Counted from the stretch's first letter, positions 31,268-43,739 are shown. The stretch is DNA of 64,000 bases from Phymatolithon calcareum (GCA_977006965.1 OZ345379.1:2194790-2258789), one strand, 5' to 3'. The notes: generated by a model from the sequence alone, not told the origin. Numbers and translations are program-made.

Positions 31268-31894
31268 CTACAAAATTGTTGGCAGGAGAAGAACAACTCG
31301 GGTTTCCCTCTCATGCACGATTCGCACAAATTCCACGCTGAGAGGAGCTCTTTTCGGACTCGTCCGCCGAGCTTCCAGTGTGGGAGTTCTCTCTGAAAAA
31401 TGGCTCGTCTGCCAAAATTCCAGAGAAACACCGGCGAAAATCGCTATACGGAGAGACCAAAAAGCTTGAACCCTTGCACGAACGACATGGAAAGACCGCG
31501 GAATCTCGGTGAGCTTGTTCTCGGCGAGCTCGTGCATGAGTCGCTCCAGAAAGTCTTTGTTCGGATGGGAATTAAGCGACGAAACCTCGTTCCAAATGAA
31601 GGCCGTTTCGGTTACGAGCCACTCCATTGGCCTTGAAGGAAAATTTTGCGATTTGTAGTTGATTGAGTTCATGGTTGATCGTTCCTTAGTCGGTAGGGTC
31701 CGGTCTATATAGACCCGGTGGAAAAGTCTAGAACCATTATCTACAGTGCCAGGCGCATTGCTTACAACAGAAGAAGACACGCAATTGAAGAAGAACTCCA
31801 AATTCACAAGTCCGTTCGGAATGAAGAGCAACCAAAAGAAGGACCTGGCTGCAGAGCCACGGAACAGAGTCTGGAAGAAAAGCAACCATGTCAC
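31268..31894 (-). CDS. Unrecognised 208-aa protein with hydrophobic N-terminus
   Basis: This open frame lies just left of the minisatellite. The first 45 residues are hydrophobic (MTWLLFFQTLFRGSAARSFF and more) and could act as a signal or anchor. A charged stretch with LERLMHELAENKLTEIPR near residue 122 follows. I do not recognise the family. The length is modest for this base composition and the frame may be non-coding. Confidence 0.3.
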   Translation of the reverse strand: MTWLLFFQTLFRGSAARSFFWLLFIPNGLVNLEFFFNCVSSSVVSNAPGTVDNGSRLFHRVYIDRTLPTKERSTMNSINYKSQNFPSRPMEWLVTETAFIWNEVSSLNSHPNKDFLERLMHELAENKLTEIPRSFHVVRARVQAFWSLRIAIFAGVSLEFWQTSHFSERTPTLEARRTSPKRAPLSVEFVRIVHERETRVVLLLPTIL

Positions 31895-31974
31895 ACAGAT
31901 GAAATAGTGTCCACGGCGTTTACAGGAACATTCTCACAATTATATCCATCGTACTGGTTGTTAGCGACTGAATA

Positions 31975-33803
31975 CACCGTTTCATTTTCATTCCATTTCA
32001 TTGATTTTCATTGATTTTCATTCATTTCCATTGATTTTCATTCATTTTCATTGATTTTCATTCATTTTCATTGATTTTCATTGATCTTCATTGATTTTCA
32101 TTGATCTTCATTGATTTTCATTGATTTTCATTGATTTTCATTGATTTTCATTGATTTTCATTGATTTTCATTCATTTTCATTCATTTTCATTCATTTTCA
32201 TTCATTTTCATTCATTTTCATTCATTTTCATTCATTTTCATTCATTTTCATTCATTTTCATTCATTTTCATTCATTTTCATTCATTTTCATTCATTTTCA
32301 TTCATTTTCATTCATTTTCATTCATTTTCATTCATTTTCATTCATTTTCATTCATTTTCATTCATTTTCATTCATTTTCATTCATTTTCATTCATTTTCA
32401 TTCATTTTCATTCATTTTCATTCATTTTCATTCATTTTCATTCATTTTCATTCATTTTCATTCATTTTCATTCATTTTCATTCATTTTCATTCATTTTCA
32501 TTCATTTTCATTCATTTTCATTCATTTTCATTCATTTTCATTCATTTTCATTCATTTTCATTCATTTTCATTCATTTTCATTCATTTTCATTCATTTTCA
32601 TTCATTTTCATTCATTTTCATTCATTTTCATTCATTTTCATTCATTTTCATTCATTTTCATTCATTTTCATTCATTTTCATTCATTTTCATTCATTTTCA
32701 TTCATTTTCATTCATTTTCATTCATTTTCATTCATTTTCATTCATTTTCATTCATTTTCATTCATTTTCATTCATTTTCATTCATTTTCATTCATTTTCA
32801 TTCATTTTCATTCATTTTCATTCATTTTCATTCATTTTCATTCATTTTCATTCATTTTCATTCATTTTCATTCATTTTCATTCATTTTCATTCATTTTCA
32901 TTCATTTTCATTCATTTTCATTCATTTTCATTCATTTTCATTCATTTTCATTCATTTTCATTCATTTTCATTCATTTTCATTCATTTTCATTCATTTTCA
33001 TTCATTTTCATTCATTTTCATTCATTTTCATTCATTTTCATTCATTTTCATTCATTTTCATTCATTTTCATTCATTTTCATTCATTTTCATTCATTTTCA
33101 TTCATTTTCATTCATTTTCATTCATTTTCATTCATTTTCATTCATTTTCATTCATTTTCATTCATTTTCATTCATTTTCATTCATTTTCATTCATTTTCA
33201 TTCATTTTCATTCATTTTCATTCATTTTCATTCATTTTCATTCATTTTCATTCATTTTCATTCATTTTCATTCATTTTCATTCATTTTCATTCATTTTCA
33301 TTCATTTTCATTCATTTTCATTCATTTTCATTCATTTTCATTCATTTTCATTCATTTTCATTCATTTTCATTCATTTTCATTCATTTTCATTCATTTTCA
33401 TTCATTTTCATTCATTTTCATTCATTTTCATTCATTTTCATTCATTTTCATTCATTTTCATTCATTTTCATTCATTTTCATTCATTTTCATTCATTTTCA
33501 TTCATTTTCATTCATTTTCATTCATTTTCATTCATTTTCATTCATTTTCATTCATTTTCATTCATTTTCATTCATTTTCATTCATTTTCATTCATTTTCA
33601 TTCATTTTCATTCATTTTCATTCATTTTCATTCATTTTCATTCATTTTCATTCATTTTCATTCATTTTCATTCATTTTCATTCATTTTCATTCATTTTCA
33701 TTCATTTTCATTCATTTTCATTCATTTTCATTCATTTTCATTCATTTTCATTCATTTTCATTCATTTTCATTCATTTTCATTCATTTTCAATCATTTTCA
33801 TAT
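31975..33803. repeat. Minisatellite of 10-bp unit TTCATTTTCA, about 1.8 kb
   Basis: From about 32171 to 33790 the decamer repeats without visible error, roughly 160 copies. The left flank (31980-32170) holds variant units TTGATTTTCA, TTGATCTTCA and TTCATTTCCA. The right edge has one variant (AATCATTTTCA), then ATATATATTG. The plus strand contains no stop in any frame, because 10 is not a multiple of 3 and the ten codons it cycles through include no stop. The 565- and 553-codon frames across it, repeating FIFIHFHSFS, are therefore artefacts. The homogeneous core with variable edges is what unequal exchange or slippage produces. Confidence 0.97.
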
Positions 33804-33885
33804 ATATTGTACTACATTGTAATTATTATACATTGTGTCGTCTTTTAAGTTCCGGATGGGAAAACAAATGCTGGTGTTAATTATT

Positions 33886-34608
33886 CTAAAGTGTATTCAT
33901 CATTGCTTCCCAAAATGCTTCGTCTGAAGATGATATTTCGACTTCTTGTTCTTCATCTTTTCTTTCTCCTCTGCCGTATTCAAGGTCTTGAACGAGGTTC
34001 GGAAATCTTGACGCAGTTTGCAGCGTACTCTCTTTCGTGCAGGCAGTATAAGTCTCCTTTATCATTTCTTTGCCAATGTTCATGGTCTTGCCGAGAAACT
34101 TAATGAAAGTGTCTTCTTTCATTTCCTTGAACATTTTACCCCTCAGGTACATTGGGACTGCAATTGTGGCATAGCTTGAGAGAATGTTCATCAGCGTGAG
34201 AGAATGAAGCTCCGGATCTTCGTTCTTGAAGAAGGATCGCACAGTTGATAAGACAGAATGCTCTTTCAAAGCCCGTGGGCAGCGAGTGTCGATCAGCAGA
34301 GGAAGTTCTTCCTGTCCAAATTCTTCGAGCAGGTACGGACGAATGTAGTCCGCATGAAAAGCGACGAACGGATATACGGAACAATGGAGAACAAATTCAG
34401 GGAGGTCAGTTTCTCTTGTGCGTTTCTCCCGAAGAGTTCGCAAGGAAAAAATCCGACAAGCTCTGCATCTTTGCTTAGAGCTCTTATATGTGACAGAGGA
34501 GGACATTGGGCTTGGCAGTACGCTTGTGACCTTGGACCGCCGCCGTTCAGTACCAGAAAAGAGATGAATTGATGCTCCATTTCTGCACAACTTTGGGTTT
34601 CTTCTCAA
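33886..34608 (-). CDS. Unrecognised 240-aa protein with Cys/His pattern
   Basis: This frame is longer than expected by chance here, with a low-complexity acidic end (ERKDEEQEVEISSSDEAFWE). Residues near 49-85 carry RCRACRIF, KRTRETDLPEFVLHC and FVAFH. The Cys and His spacing loosely recalls the cysteine-rich tail of some DDE transposases, but that normally sits at the C-terminus, so I do not assign it. The frame begins next to the hAT remnant on the other strand and ends 80 bp from the minisatellite. Confidence 0.35.
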   Translation of the reverse strand: MRRNPKLCRNGASIHLFSGTERRRSKVTSVLPSPMSSSVTYKSSKQRCRACRIFSLRTLREKRTRETDLPEFVLHCSVYPFVAFHADYIRPYLLEEFGQEELPLLIDTRCPRALKEHSVLSTVRSFFKNEDPELHSLTLMNILSSYATIAVPMYLRGKMFKEMKEDTFIKFLGKTMNIGKEMIKETYTACTKESTLQTASRFPNLVQDLEYGRGERKDEEQEVEISSSDEAFWEAMMNTL

Positions 34609-34793
34609 AGTATTCGTACAAAAGCTTTCTCCGATGTGTACTGGACAGAAAATACTTCGCTCGGAGTTGACGTCAACAACTCTAGAACGATGAAAAGTCC
34701 TTCAAGCCCGACTAAGGACGAGTCCGTGCAGAATCTTGTTGGGCCTTTTTCAAGGCGATAAATCTGGACGCGTCCAATAATCACCCGAATGAG

Positions 34794-36748
34794 ATGAATT
34801 TGACCTCCAAGGTTTGCTTTGAGAAAGACCCCAGCAACGGTGCTGTGCGATGGAGAAACGGGACAGGAAGTAGGCATCTGCTCAGTCATATTCGCCGGCA
34901 TCACGCTGGACTCCTTGAATTTTATGAATCAGCGATTGCTGAAGAGAGCGAGTCGAAGAAGAGAAAAAGGGACAATCAATTTTAAGCTATTTGGACGCTT
35001 TTCCGAGTCAAGAGGAAAACTTCGTACGATCTGCGCGACCCAAAGCAAGCGGCTTTCGGACAAAACGAAGGGCTGCTGGTGGGGAAGGCGCTCTTTTCTA
35101 TGTATATTGTCGATAATCCTTGCTTTAATCCGCTCGTTTTCTCAATCGACTCCAAGTTGAAAATGCCGTCACGACGCCGCTTAACAGAAAAAATTCTAGT
35201 CGACTTGGTCGACGAGGTTATGCAAGGAAGTACGAAGGAGATTAGCGTTTGTCCTGCTTTTGCTATGCCATTTGATTTTTGGATGAGCTATGGGTAGAAA
35301 GATGTCCTTTCGGTTTTGTGCCACACACTATCTGATGGACATACTCCAAATGCATTTTCTGTCGGCATGATATGTACGGACGGTACATATGGTGCCTCTA
35401 TTGCTCATGAACTGGACGGGATCGTTCAAAACTACGGACTGGCAACCAAAACTGTGGCCTGCGTGTACAATGGAGGTAGTATCTTGCATCGCTGCCACCA
35501 ACACCTCACAGGTAAAGTTTCATGTGAAGTGTTGAGATATGATACTTCTGTCACACGTAACTGATTCGCAACATCATAAGCAAGGCTATCAGTGCCGCAG
35601 TTGGTAACCATGGTGCTGGATCTGTAATCGGTCCATTTGGGTCGTTCAGTTCGATCCGCTCAAACTTAAAATCTGTCATTACCTGCACAAAGAAATCCAG
35701 TAAAGGTGCTCGTGCATGGAATGATGGATGCAAACAAGCCGGATTGCCGCCGAAACGACTGTACACGCCCGTGAAAACACGGTTTGGGAGTGTCGTGAAT
35801 GTTCCAGCGACTGTGGGACTACCGAGCTGCAATAGACATATGCTACGGGCAATCAAATGTACCGGCGCTGAAGCGTAGGTGTCCGACAGAAATCGAGTGG
35901 CTTGTTGTTCAAGCGGTCGTCCAGTGCACCAAAACCTCTCAAGCTGTGTTGCACCCTGAATCAAGGACAAAAAAGCGGGCTGATGTCCGATGCTGTCTCA
36001 TCGACAGCACAGGTCGCTGTCGATCTACGAAAAACTGCGGCGAATGACGTCATAGGTATGCAGTCTGTCAGTCCTTTCTCTGTCGAATCATTGTTGCACA
36101 AAATTACGTGCGCAATGTCTGGTGCATCTCTCTCGTGCTTGAGCAAACATTTCGCCTATTTGGATCAGTACGATGATCTCGCTGCTCATGACATTATGGC
36201 AATGATGTTAGACCCAAGTTACATCTCTCTGGAGTGTATCCTCCAATACTGAACAGGTACATCGTTGGGTAGCAGAAAGTTGTTGGTCAAAAAATATCAA
36301 GACAAGATCGTGCGAAATTTATTGGGGATTCACACGGACGTGTATGCTCCTATCCAGGACGGCACAATGACTGATCCTCTCCTCTCTCTGTGCGAAGATG
36401 ATCAGGAAGAAGACAATGAGACGAGAAAGACTGAGCTCGTTTTGCGCGATGAATTGCGCTCATACCAAAAAATTTGCACCTCATACAACAAACGTGAGCC
36501 TGTGCTGAAGTGAATAGCTGCTCAAAAGACAAGGTGCCCCCATGTCGTAATTCTGGCTCAAAGCATCTTGGTTATCCCAGGATCGCAAATCGAAAGAGTC
36601 CTTGCTACTGCAAGAATTGTGTCTAATAACAGACGCAGCCGTACTGGAGTTGAATCCATCGATAAGATAGCCTCCATCTATTACAACGTAAAGGAGACGG
36701 CGTCGCACAGTCTAGAAGGTGAACCTGTGATTGATCTTACGCTTTAAA
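34794..36748 (+). pseudogene. hAT transposase gene, nearly full-length, inactivated
   Basis: The order of parts follows a complete hAT transposase. First is a BED-type finger region (VCFEKDPSNGAVRWRNG, then HLLSHIRRHH, 34800-34912). Next is the pre-catalytic part (VDNPCFNPLVFSIDSK, MPSRRRLTEKIL near 35108-35205) and a DFWMSYG block (35274), followed by an in-frame TAG (35295). The RNase-H-like continuation includes SVGMICTDGTYGASIAHELD (35361) and YGLATKTVACVYNGGS, PVKTRFGSVV near 35769 and FQRLWDYRAAID in another frame. The C-terminal dimerisation domain at 36555-36700 reads ILVIPGSQIERVLATARIV then NNRRSRTGVESID. It ends at TAA (36746). At least four frameshifts and one stop inactivate it. 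Terminal repeats were not found. Confidence 0.85.
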
Positions 36749-37379
36749 AGACGCCGAGATCGAAATTGAAGCAGAAGCCGGCTGCAGTGCCGATACGTTC
36801 TATATTTGATTGATAGTTTTCTCGATACCACTACAGGAAATCCCGTTTTTATCGCTGTGCATGACCCAACTACACCCAACCTCAAACATCCACCGTTTCA
36901 CGGACAATCATGAGTCTCCATATAGTGAAATTGTGCAGCTCTTAGAAACCCGAAGGTGCACAGGGGTCGCGACGTGAACGCGGTTACAGACGAGACCGGG
37001 TCAGTAAACCCTCTTTTCTAGCTTCTGGCCAGAGTTCCATACGTGCACTCCATACTCCTTAGAGACTCACGCCTCCAAGAAAATCAGAATTCATTGTGCG
37101 TCTTTCTCCCCACTCTGCCTTATTCGCACACGAAGTGTGATTCACGCACAGAAACTCCCCCGCCCAAGATATGAAGTCGCGAATCAAGGCCGGCACTATC
37201 ATGATGCCTGCTCACGTTGGGGGTGCAATGACTATATTTTCAGGGGCACTTAGTATTATTTCGGACTCCACCAATGAGCTCGTTATGTACAATGCCGACA
37301 ATGAATCGCATTTTCGTCATAGAGCTCGATTAGCGCAACAAGCTTCGCGCAAAGTACATTCGATCTATTTTCACACTAA
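36749..37379. other. Intergenic, nothing recognised
   Basis: A frame of 82 codons (37171-37419) is unrecognised. No hAT-type terminus could be identified here. Confidence 0.4.
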
Positions 37380-37406
37380 ATCAAGCTGGGTGAGTACGGC
37401 GACTGG

Positions 37407-37982
37407 ATGTATCCCATAAGTGGACAGCTTGGCAAGAGTGCGACGGAATGCGATAATGCAAATTCTGTCATCTCGAGAATGTCGCTTCACAAGCAAAATA
37501 TTTCAAAAACTGCCGACATTGAAGATCCATTCTCCAAGATCTATGACACCCTGAAGGCTGCCATTCAGGATAAGATTCGAGCACCGCCAAACAAAACTGG
37601 CGTTAATGTCTCCACACCTTTCCAAACCGTAATACCCACACCGACACAGGCGAACACACCGCAGCTGTCAGCCTCCCCGTTCCTGATCGGATTGAAATCG
37701 GTCTTCGGCGACATCACGGAGAATGCTGTGGCATCAGCGAGTAGGGCATACTTCCCAGCGGGCGCAACGTGCTTCTCGAATCCGGCATCAGAATTCCCAT
37801 ATCCAAGCCACCCATCAGCGACCGCGCGCCCGTGGACACGGACGCGGCCGGAAAAGCGGTATTCTCCCCTGTCCACTTTTCTTCGCACCGTTCCGGATCC
37901 ATGCGTTGGTTATAGCCATTTGGAAGGCCTGATGGTCTTCGAATTGCGACTGGCTCGTGATATAGAGCGGTGCGTTTGTTAG
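37407..37982 (+). CDS. Unrecognised 191-aa protein
   Basis: The open frame begins after a TAA at 37377; the first ATG is at 37407. The middle is rich in Pro, Thr and Ser (NVSTPFQTVIPTPTQANTPQ) and the local G+C content is higher than in the flanks. No domain is recognised. An overlapping minus-strand frame (37714-38172) is equally unrecognised, so the coding strand is uncertain. Confidence 0.3.
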   Translation: MYPISGQLGKSATECDNANSVISRMSLHKQNISKTADIEDPFSKIYDTLKAAIQDKIRAPPNKTGVNVSTPFQTVIPTPTQANTPQLSASPFLIGLKSVFGDITENAVASASRAYFPAGATCFSNPASEFPYPSHPSATARPWTRTRPEKRYSPLSTFLRTVPDPCVGYSHLEGLMVFELRLARDIERCVC

Positions 37983-40900
37983 ACTCGCGCACGGACAATC
38001 GGAAGCGGGAGCCCAATTGAAGGGCATACAATTTGTGTGATATGATCTCTGGTCCCTTTCTTTCCCGTCGTACAGAAAGGAACTGTACTGTCTCGACAAC
38101 TCTCTTTATGCGAATGTACTCACTGGAAGAACATAGCCTGTGATTTTGCCTAGTTCCTGAAAGTACAGTCAATCAAGAAGAGTGTTTGTTCGTAGACTGG
38201 AAATTAGTGCTGTCGCTATATGCAAGTCCGTTGTTAAAGACGAATAAACTGTGGCTGGCAAATCTCCGCTTCTATTCAATGCCTTGCATATAAATACAAT
38301 ATGCTTTATGTTATCCGTATGCGTCTCCAGTGCTTGTGCGACAATATGTTAACAGCGAAGGTAAACATGTTCAGGGCAGTGGCCCCCTATGCCTAACAGC
38401 TACAGAATCTCGATCTTTGTTCTCTATATAGCGTGGCACGCAAATAGTGACTGCATGGACGTCAAGAACAAGGAGTTGTACTAGCGTGGCAACTGAGGTA
38501 TTTTGGCGCACTAACAAACACTTGAGGTCCATCGACTGCAGCAGCAAAACGTTCTTTACAACCGGATGCACTCTCTCAGTTGCCAAAAACGAATCGCCTT
38601 CGCTAAGATACCGCGTGCTCATCCTCTCGCGGATTTGTTCAGCACAAGAGACATACGGCTCCCGGATGACTCTTCTGGCATAGTTCGCGCCGCAGTGCCG
38701 CTGTTCCAGGAGAATACAGACAAATTTTATGAGCATTACGCGGCCGAAACTTACTCCTGTGATGGTTTTGTGTACGGGAATGTATCCGCGGAAGACACTT
38801 GGCTTGGAAGTTTTTCCGTCTTGTGGTTACGAAGGTAATTACAATGTAGCAAGAAGGGCTTTTTGTGCCACTGCAAATGGTGCAGTTGCTCGATGTAGAT
38901 TACTCGTTAGAGACGAGTAGTAAAGGTTGTGCGAACACTTTTTCCTGAACGCCTCCCAAGCCAACATCGTTAGCGCCCAGTCGTCTCTAGCCTCTACGAA
39001 AAACGAAGATGCCAATATAACACAATTTCCCTTCCCTATTAAATTTCGAAATTACGCTATTTTCCGTATCCCCCAGTACAGCGCAGATGCACACGACAGG
39101 AAGCGCGGAACGAAGCTCGCATTAAATTTCATATAGAGTCTATCCGGTGCCGCGCTTCTATACCTTTTCCAAATCTCGTGGGACAGATTAACTCCGTCAG
39201 AGTTTTAATTGGTACTTTTCTTGTCGCTTTCCAATTTGTACAGGACACGCGTCCTCCAACGTTTTTCATAGTGCGCCCTTAGAGAAAGCTCGAGATTAAT
39301 TTACAAGTGCATCGCCCGTGTTGTCGAAGGGTTAAACTTTATGGAACAATGTCCTGCTACGTTACCTGTTAGCCAATAACATTGAATTCTTTCGGTACTA
39401 ATATCTGTATGGACATTTTTATTGGGTTTGGGGGTCAGCGAACGGCCCTTAGTTCAGCATCTGTTTGTCCGTATGGCAACAACCAGTATCTTCCTACTCC
39501 TACGTCGTGCTCTTTCTCTTTCGCCGAAAACCGACTCTATTGCGCCATCCTGGACTGCGCGAAACTTCTTTCTATTGCGGAATTGAGTCTCTCGGACGGT
39601 AGAAGAATCAAGGGCACGAAAAGGAATAGCATATGAATCTCGCCGGGAAATCCTTGCGCACTGCGCAATCCTCAAAACGTTTTTTAAAAGTGCATGGGAT
39701 GTTCGGGGAGCTGAACTGAGAAAATCAGTACTTCCAATATGTGCGAAACATTGCTAAGAGCAGTTATGCGTGCTGCGTAACCCCCCTAGATACTGGTATC
39801 GGTACGGTATCTCCTCCATTTCGGTCTTGAGCAACGCAGTAGACAACAAAAAGCCCTTCGTTCTTAAAAGCGATGGGAATCGTTTTGTTCGAGTCAAGAT
39901 GTCTCTGAGATGAGATCAACATATCTTGAAAGGGAAAACAGAAGGTCTAGTTAGATGGACGACATTGTTAGCATCAGCCCAGGTGCTTAATAGCGGCTCC
40001 TTTGAGATATAACACTGACACTTTGAGGACACGAAACGACACAATGGCGGAACAAGAAGCTGGTATGGGCAACAAAAATACGGTATAGCTTCTATAATAC
40101 TAGAAGCAGGCAATATAATTCCAACGAGCACATGGCTGAAACCAGATCGTTAGTCTTAGTAATGAGCCATCGCTCAATAAACCATATCGAGTATTGGCAC
40201 TGTGGAGATTGTAGGAGAGGGAGAGAATAATGAAAATCTGGCCCGTTAGGTACGATATCAGAAGCCCGACTGGTCCGAAACAATAATCGTGGCTGAAAAG
40301 AACGTTCAAGCTTTACCGCTCGATTTCCAGAGTCCCTATTGTTTCGAAGAATGATGTATGATTCTCCAAGACCTAAATGTAAGGGGAAAATGTTGGATTC
40401 TCGTCTAAAACGCACCCTCGCAGACTTGTACACTTGTAAAATTCGTGACGCCCGTGACCGTGCCACTGCGATTCCACAGTTATTCCACCACAAGACATGA
40501 AATTTTAATCCATTTGCAAGATAATGCACAGTGAAAGGCGAGCTGAAGCACGTGGTACACTTGTGCTTCAATGATTCTCGCATGCAGACATACCTATAAG
40601 TCGAAAGATAGCCATGAGTTCACGTGGAGGGGCTAAGATATACAAAATTGTCACATATATTAAAAAAACTAAATTTAAATCATATGTCCGCATCAGGCAG
40701 CCTTTTCTGCAAGGCCACGGGCGCATTGAAACTTGCTCAATGATAGCCACGCTTGCATGAATAAAGGTCTCGGCACAATATAGAGTTGGCGTGATCCATC
40801 ACCGCAGTAAAAGTTCATACTGTTTACGCTCACCTTAAAAAATCGAAATGCAATGAGAAACCACTGGGACAAATATTAAATGGCGCTCAGTAGATGCAAA

Positions 40901-41686
40901 TTGCTGTCCAGTAATGCAAATCCTATTTTTGATAAGAAATTGAAAGGCAGATGGTTTAAATAATAAAGTTTCACTCGTTCACAGGAGAAAAAACTACTTA
41001 GCATAAATGCTTGGAGTTCAGATTGAAAGGTTACACCCAGAGTGGGAATCATTGTAGAGAGCAAAAGCGACATATATGGAGCTCATTACCATTGCGCTGT
41101 ACCGTTCACATACGGTCGTCCTCCTAATGTTTTGATTTTCCTCAGAAAATAATTGCTTTGCTCTCTTAGAGAATTACGTTCTGTCGGGTGCCCTATTTTT
41201 CGATTCCGTGAGCTCTATGATCACCCTGCTAGGGTTTCATAGTGCACAATAGTTATAAATGCACAGGTTTTAGTGACGATATGTACAATAACGTGTTCGA
41301 AGACATATTTAAGCTCTCCCACGGGTGTTTTTGGTTCTCGATCGTGGCGATTGCTTATTCCAGAACTTCCAACGACCTATTCTTGCAGTGGTCGATAGGG
41401 AATTACATGACGCCGCTGTATCTACTCAAGAACTATCCACACGCCATTTCGCTGCAGTCTGAAAGGCATTTCGTTGAGAGCAGAAAGATCATGTGTCTAC
41501 AACAATGACCCTATCGCTACACTGTGGTGCCGTCTATTCTCGTATGCCTTTTACCCCGTGCCTTACTTTTTCTCCGTTCCAGAACATCTATGTTGGTGCT
41601 TGACTCACACACCAATTGGTTCAACAGAAAACGGCTAATATTGCTTGACAAGCTCCTACACATTGCGGAACGACTACTAGAGCGTG
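37983..41686. other. Intergenic, no recognisable gene
   Basis: Frames of up to 163 codons (40092-40583, minus) show no family resemblance. The plus frame 38566-38838 has a plausible composition but no motif. No tandem repeats, TIR pairs or RNA genes were noticed. Confidence 0.45.
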
Positions 41687-42593
41687 TGTAGCGCCCGCTG
41701 TTATGTCGCTGTCCCAAGGCGATGTCTTTTTCATCTCGCGACTGTACGCCGCACAACTTGGATCGCGATAGTCATGCTGCTCGTGGTAGGTGATCTGTTG
41801 GGCCAAACTTTCACGTGTCCTTCGTGTGTATATGCGCCGCATCGCTGTCTTTTGCGTGGGTTATAGTATATATATGCTAGTTAGTTCCTTCCTCTGAGTA
41901 AAGGAAGGTGGGGAGTTCTTCGGATTCTGGCTCGATTGATTGGATAAAGCCCGCGCAATGTTCACCTGACATTCCCTTCGACCACGAAGAGTCGGAGTTC
42001 TTCTCACCCTTTCCTGACCGCAACCGTTTCGGCGCGCAAACCGGTGCGACGATAACCGTGTTCAAGTTGCCCTTTCCCTTTTTCGTGCGTCCGTGGGAAG
42101 GTCGACGGCCAAGCCATGGTCGCCGCCTAAAGACGGCGTCGCTTTCTCCTTCCTTTCTCTTTTGCCTTTCGTCATGTCGTAAGCGGCGCAGTATACGTCC
42201 GTTCGACTAATCTCCACACTTATTCTTCTGCGTTTCCTCGAATGCCCGCGCTCGTGTTCGTCCACACGATCGCTGGAGTTACCGCATGGTAATCTTGCCC
42301 GTTTCGTGTTGCAAGTTTCGCTTATCATCTGGACCTAAGTGTTCCTCACGTCGAGCTTCCGAGGCCCTGTTCGGCGTAGCCTCGCCCTCGTATCTCAACC
42401 ATGCGACCGCTTCCCGCAAAGCCATGAAGTACTACGATGGTGGACGCCTATTGTGTCGGCTGGTCTGGGGGTTTTGGTTGCTTGTCTTTCTTTCCTCCTC
42501 TTTCGTCTTCTCTTTCCGGCTCTTTTCTTCTCTCTCCTCTCTTGGGCTCTTCTCTCCCATGTGGTGTCGGGTTCTTTGGAGCCTGGCGCTACA
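41687..42593 (+). repeat. Possible solo LTR (TGTAGCGCC...GGCGCTACA)
   Basis: A 907-bp segment begins TGTAGCGCC and ends with its exact inverse GGCGCTACA, the TG...CA form of LTRs. It contains a TATATATA stretch at about 41870, where a promoter would be expected, and a long pyrimidine-rich tract (about 42100-42560). The flanking five bases (GCGTG and CCGTT) do not match, so a simple solo LTR with an intact duplication is not supported. No second LTR is in the window. Confidence 0.4.
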
Positions 42594-43510
42594 CCGTTCC
42601 ATAACTTTTCTTTGCATGTTTCGAAACAGCTATTTCATCATACTTGCATGTTTCAGAACAGTTAATGCATCATGCTGTGAGCTTTGAAACGGCCTATTCG
42701 AGAACATGCAATTTTTTGTTACCTGGCATCGGTTGCTCCTGCGGTATTTTTCATTGCAGTCAATAAGTGTTTTGAGAAACACTGGAGGCGTAAAAATGAA
42801 GATTTAACTCCACGTGAATATTCCTGCGAGCCCAGTCTGAGTATGACACAAACTGAGGTCTTGAGGATGTGGCTAGGTTGAGTTAAGAGATCCCTGTTGG
42901 CGTGCGCAAAGGTGAAGGCTTTGAGACTCCATACGTCAGTTCTGTTGCCGGAGTTTAGGCAAGACACTGCAGCGGAGTTTACAGGCTTCTGTGATAGGAA
43001 AATCAACTGATGTCGTGGTGCAGTTGAGAGCACGGCACCCAAATGTTGCACCTGGAGTATCAAATAGACTGCACTGCGAGGAGTAATGCAGGACATATAA
43101 AGCGGAGAAATCTTCCGTGGTGGGAAAGCTGGAATAAATCTGCGTGAACGTTAATGGAACTAAGGAGCACACAAATGTTTATTATTTTAAAAAATTACCG
43201 TCTTAAGTGATGAGTTTTGCTTCGCATTCTGAATATTTGTTTGAGATCCCAAATAGGGCGTCCTGGGCATGAGCGAACTGAAGCACAATAAAAAGTCTCG
43301 GGTGAGATCGCAATGCATCACGGAACGGTTTGGGAAACGTCGTGGAAATACACCTGATGATCGACATGTTCAACGCGCTTTTTGTGTTAGAGTGCAAGAT
43401 AGTGTTGGACCGCGAAGCAAAGAAGTCATTGAATGGAAATAGACATAAGGACATGCATGGAGTTAAAGCACTATGAAAGACTCGTGTAAGATCGCAATGT
43501 GTCCCGGAAA
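42594..43510. other. Intergenic with local duplications
   Basis: The strings GAGATCGCAATGCATC...TGATGATCGACATGTTCAAC (43302-43375) and AAGATCGCAATGTGTC...TGATGATAGACATGTGCAAC (43488-43534) are diverged copies. No gene is recognised. Confidence 0.4.
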
Positions 43511-43515
43511 TACAC

Positions 43516-43610
43516 ATGATGATAGACATGTGCAACAGGGACCTACGATGGTACAGGCTTGGACACATTCTTAGAATGCATGAGCGCCGCCTGGTCCGAT
43601 ATCGGTGCTC
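43516..43610 (+). pseudogene. LINE C-terminal fragment
   Basis: DLRWYRLGHILRMHERRLVRY matches the post-RT signature of many non-LTR elements (LRWxGHVxRMxxxRL). It stands alone, without RT or tail, so it is a small relic. Confidence 0.45.
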
Positions 43611-43739
43611 TTCAAGACAGTGTGGCAGGTCAGCTGGTAGTTCTTTCGAGCCATTGTCTCTTCTCAGGGCCTTGATCTTGTTTGGGCGTTTTTCTTCCGT
43701 TTCGTCTCGCACTCTTCCAATGAGATTCAGAGATTTAGT

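Noticed and set aside
32151-33848. 565-codon and 553-codon frames repeating FHSFSFIFIH
   Set aside because: They are produced by the decamer minisatellite, whose plus strand has no stop codon in any frame.
35551-35970. 139-codon minus-strand frame
   Set aside because: It is antisense to the hAT transposase remnant.
43203-43712. 169-codon minus-strand frame as a gene
   Set aside because: It spans diverged internal duplications (MSIIxCIS twice) and overlaps a plus-strand LINE relic, so a chance frame in repeated DNA is more likely.
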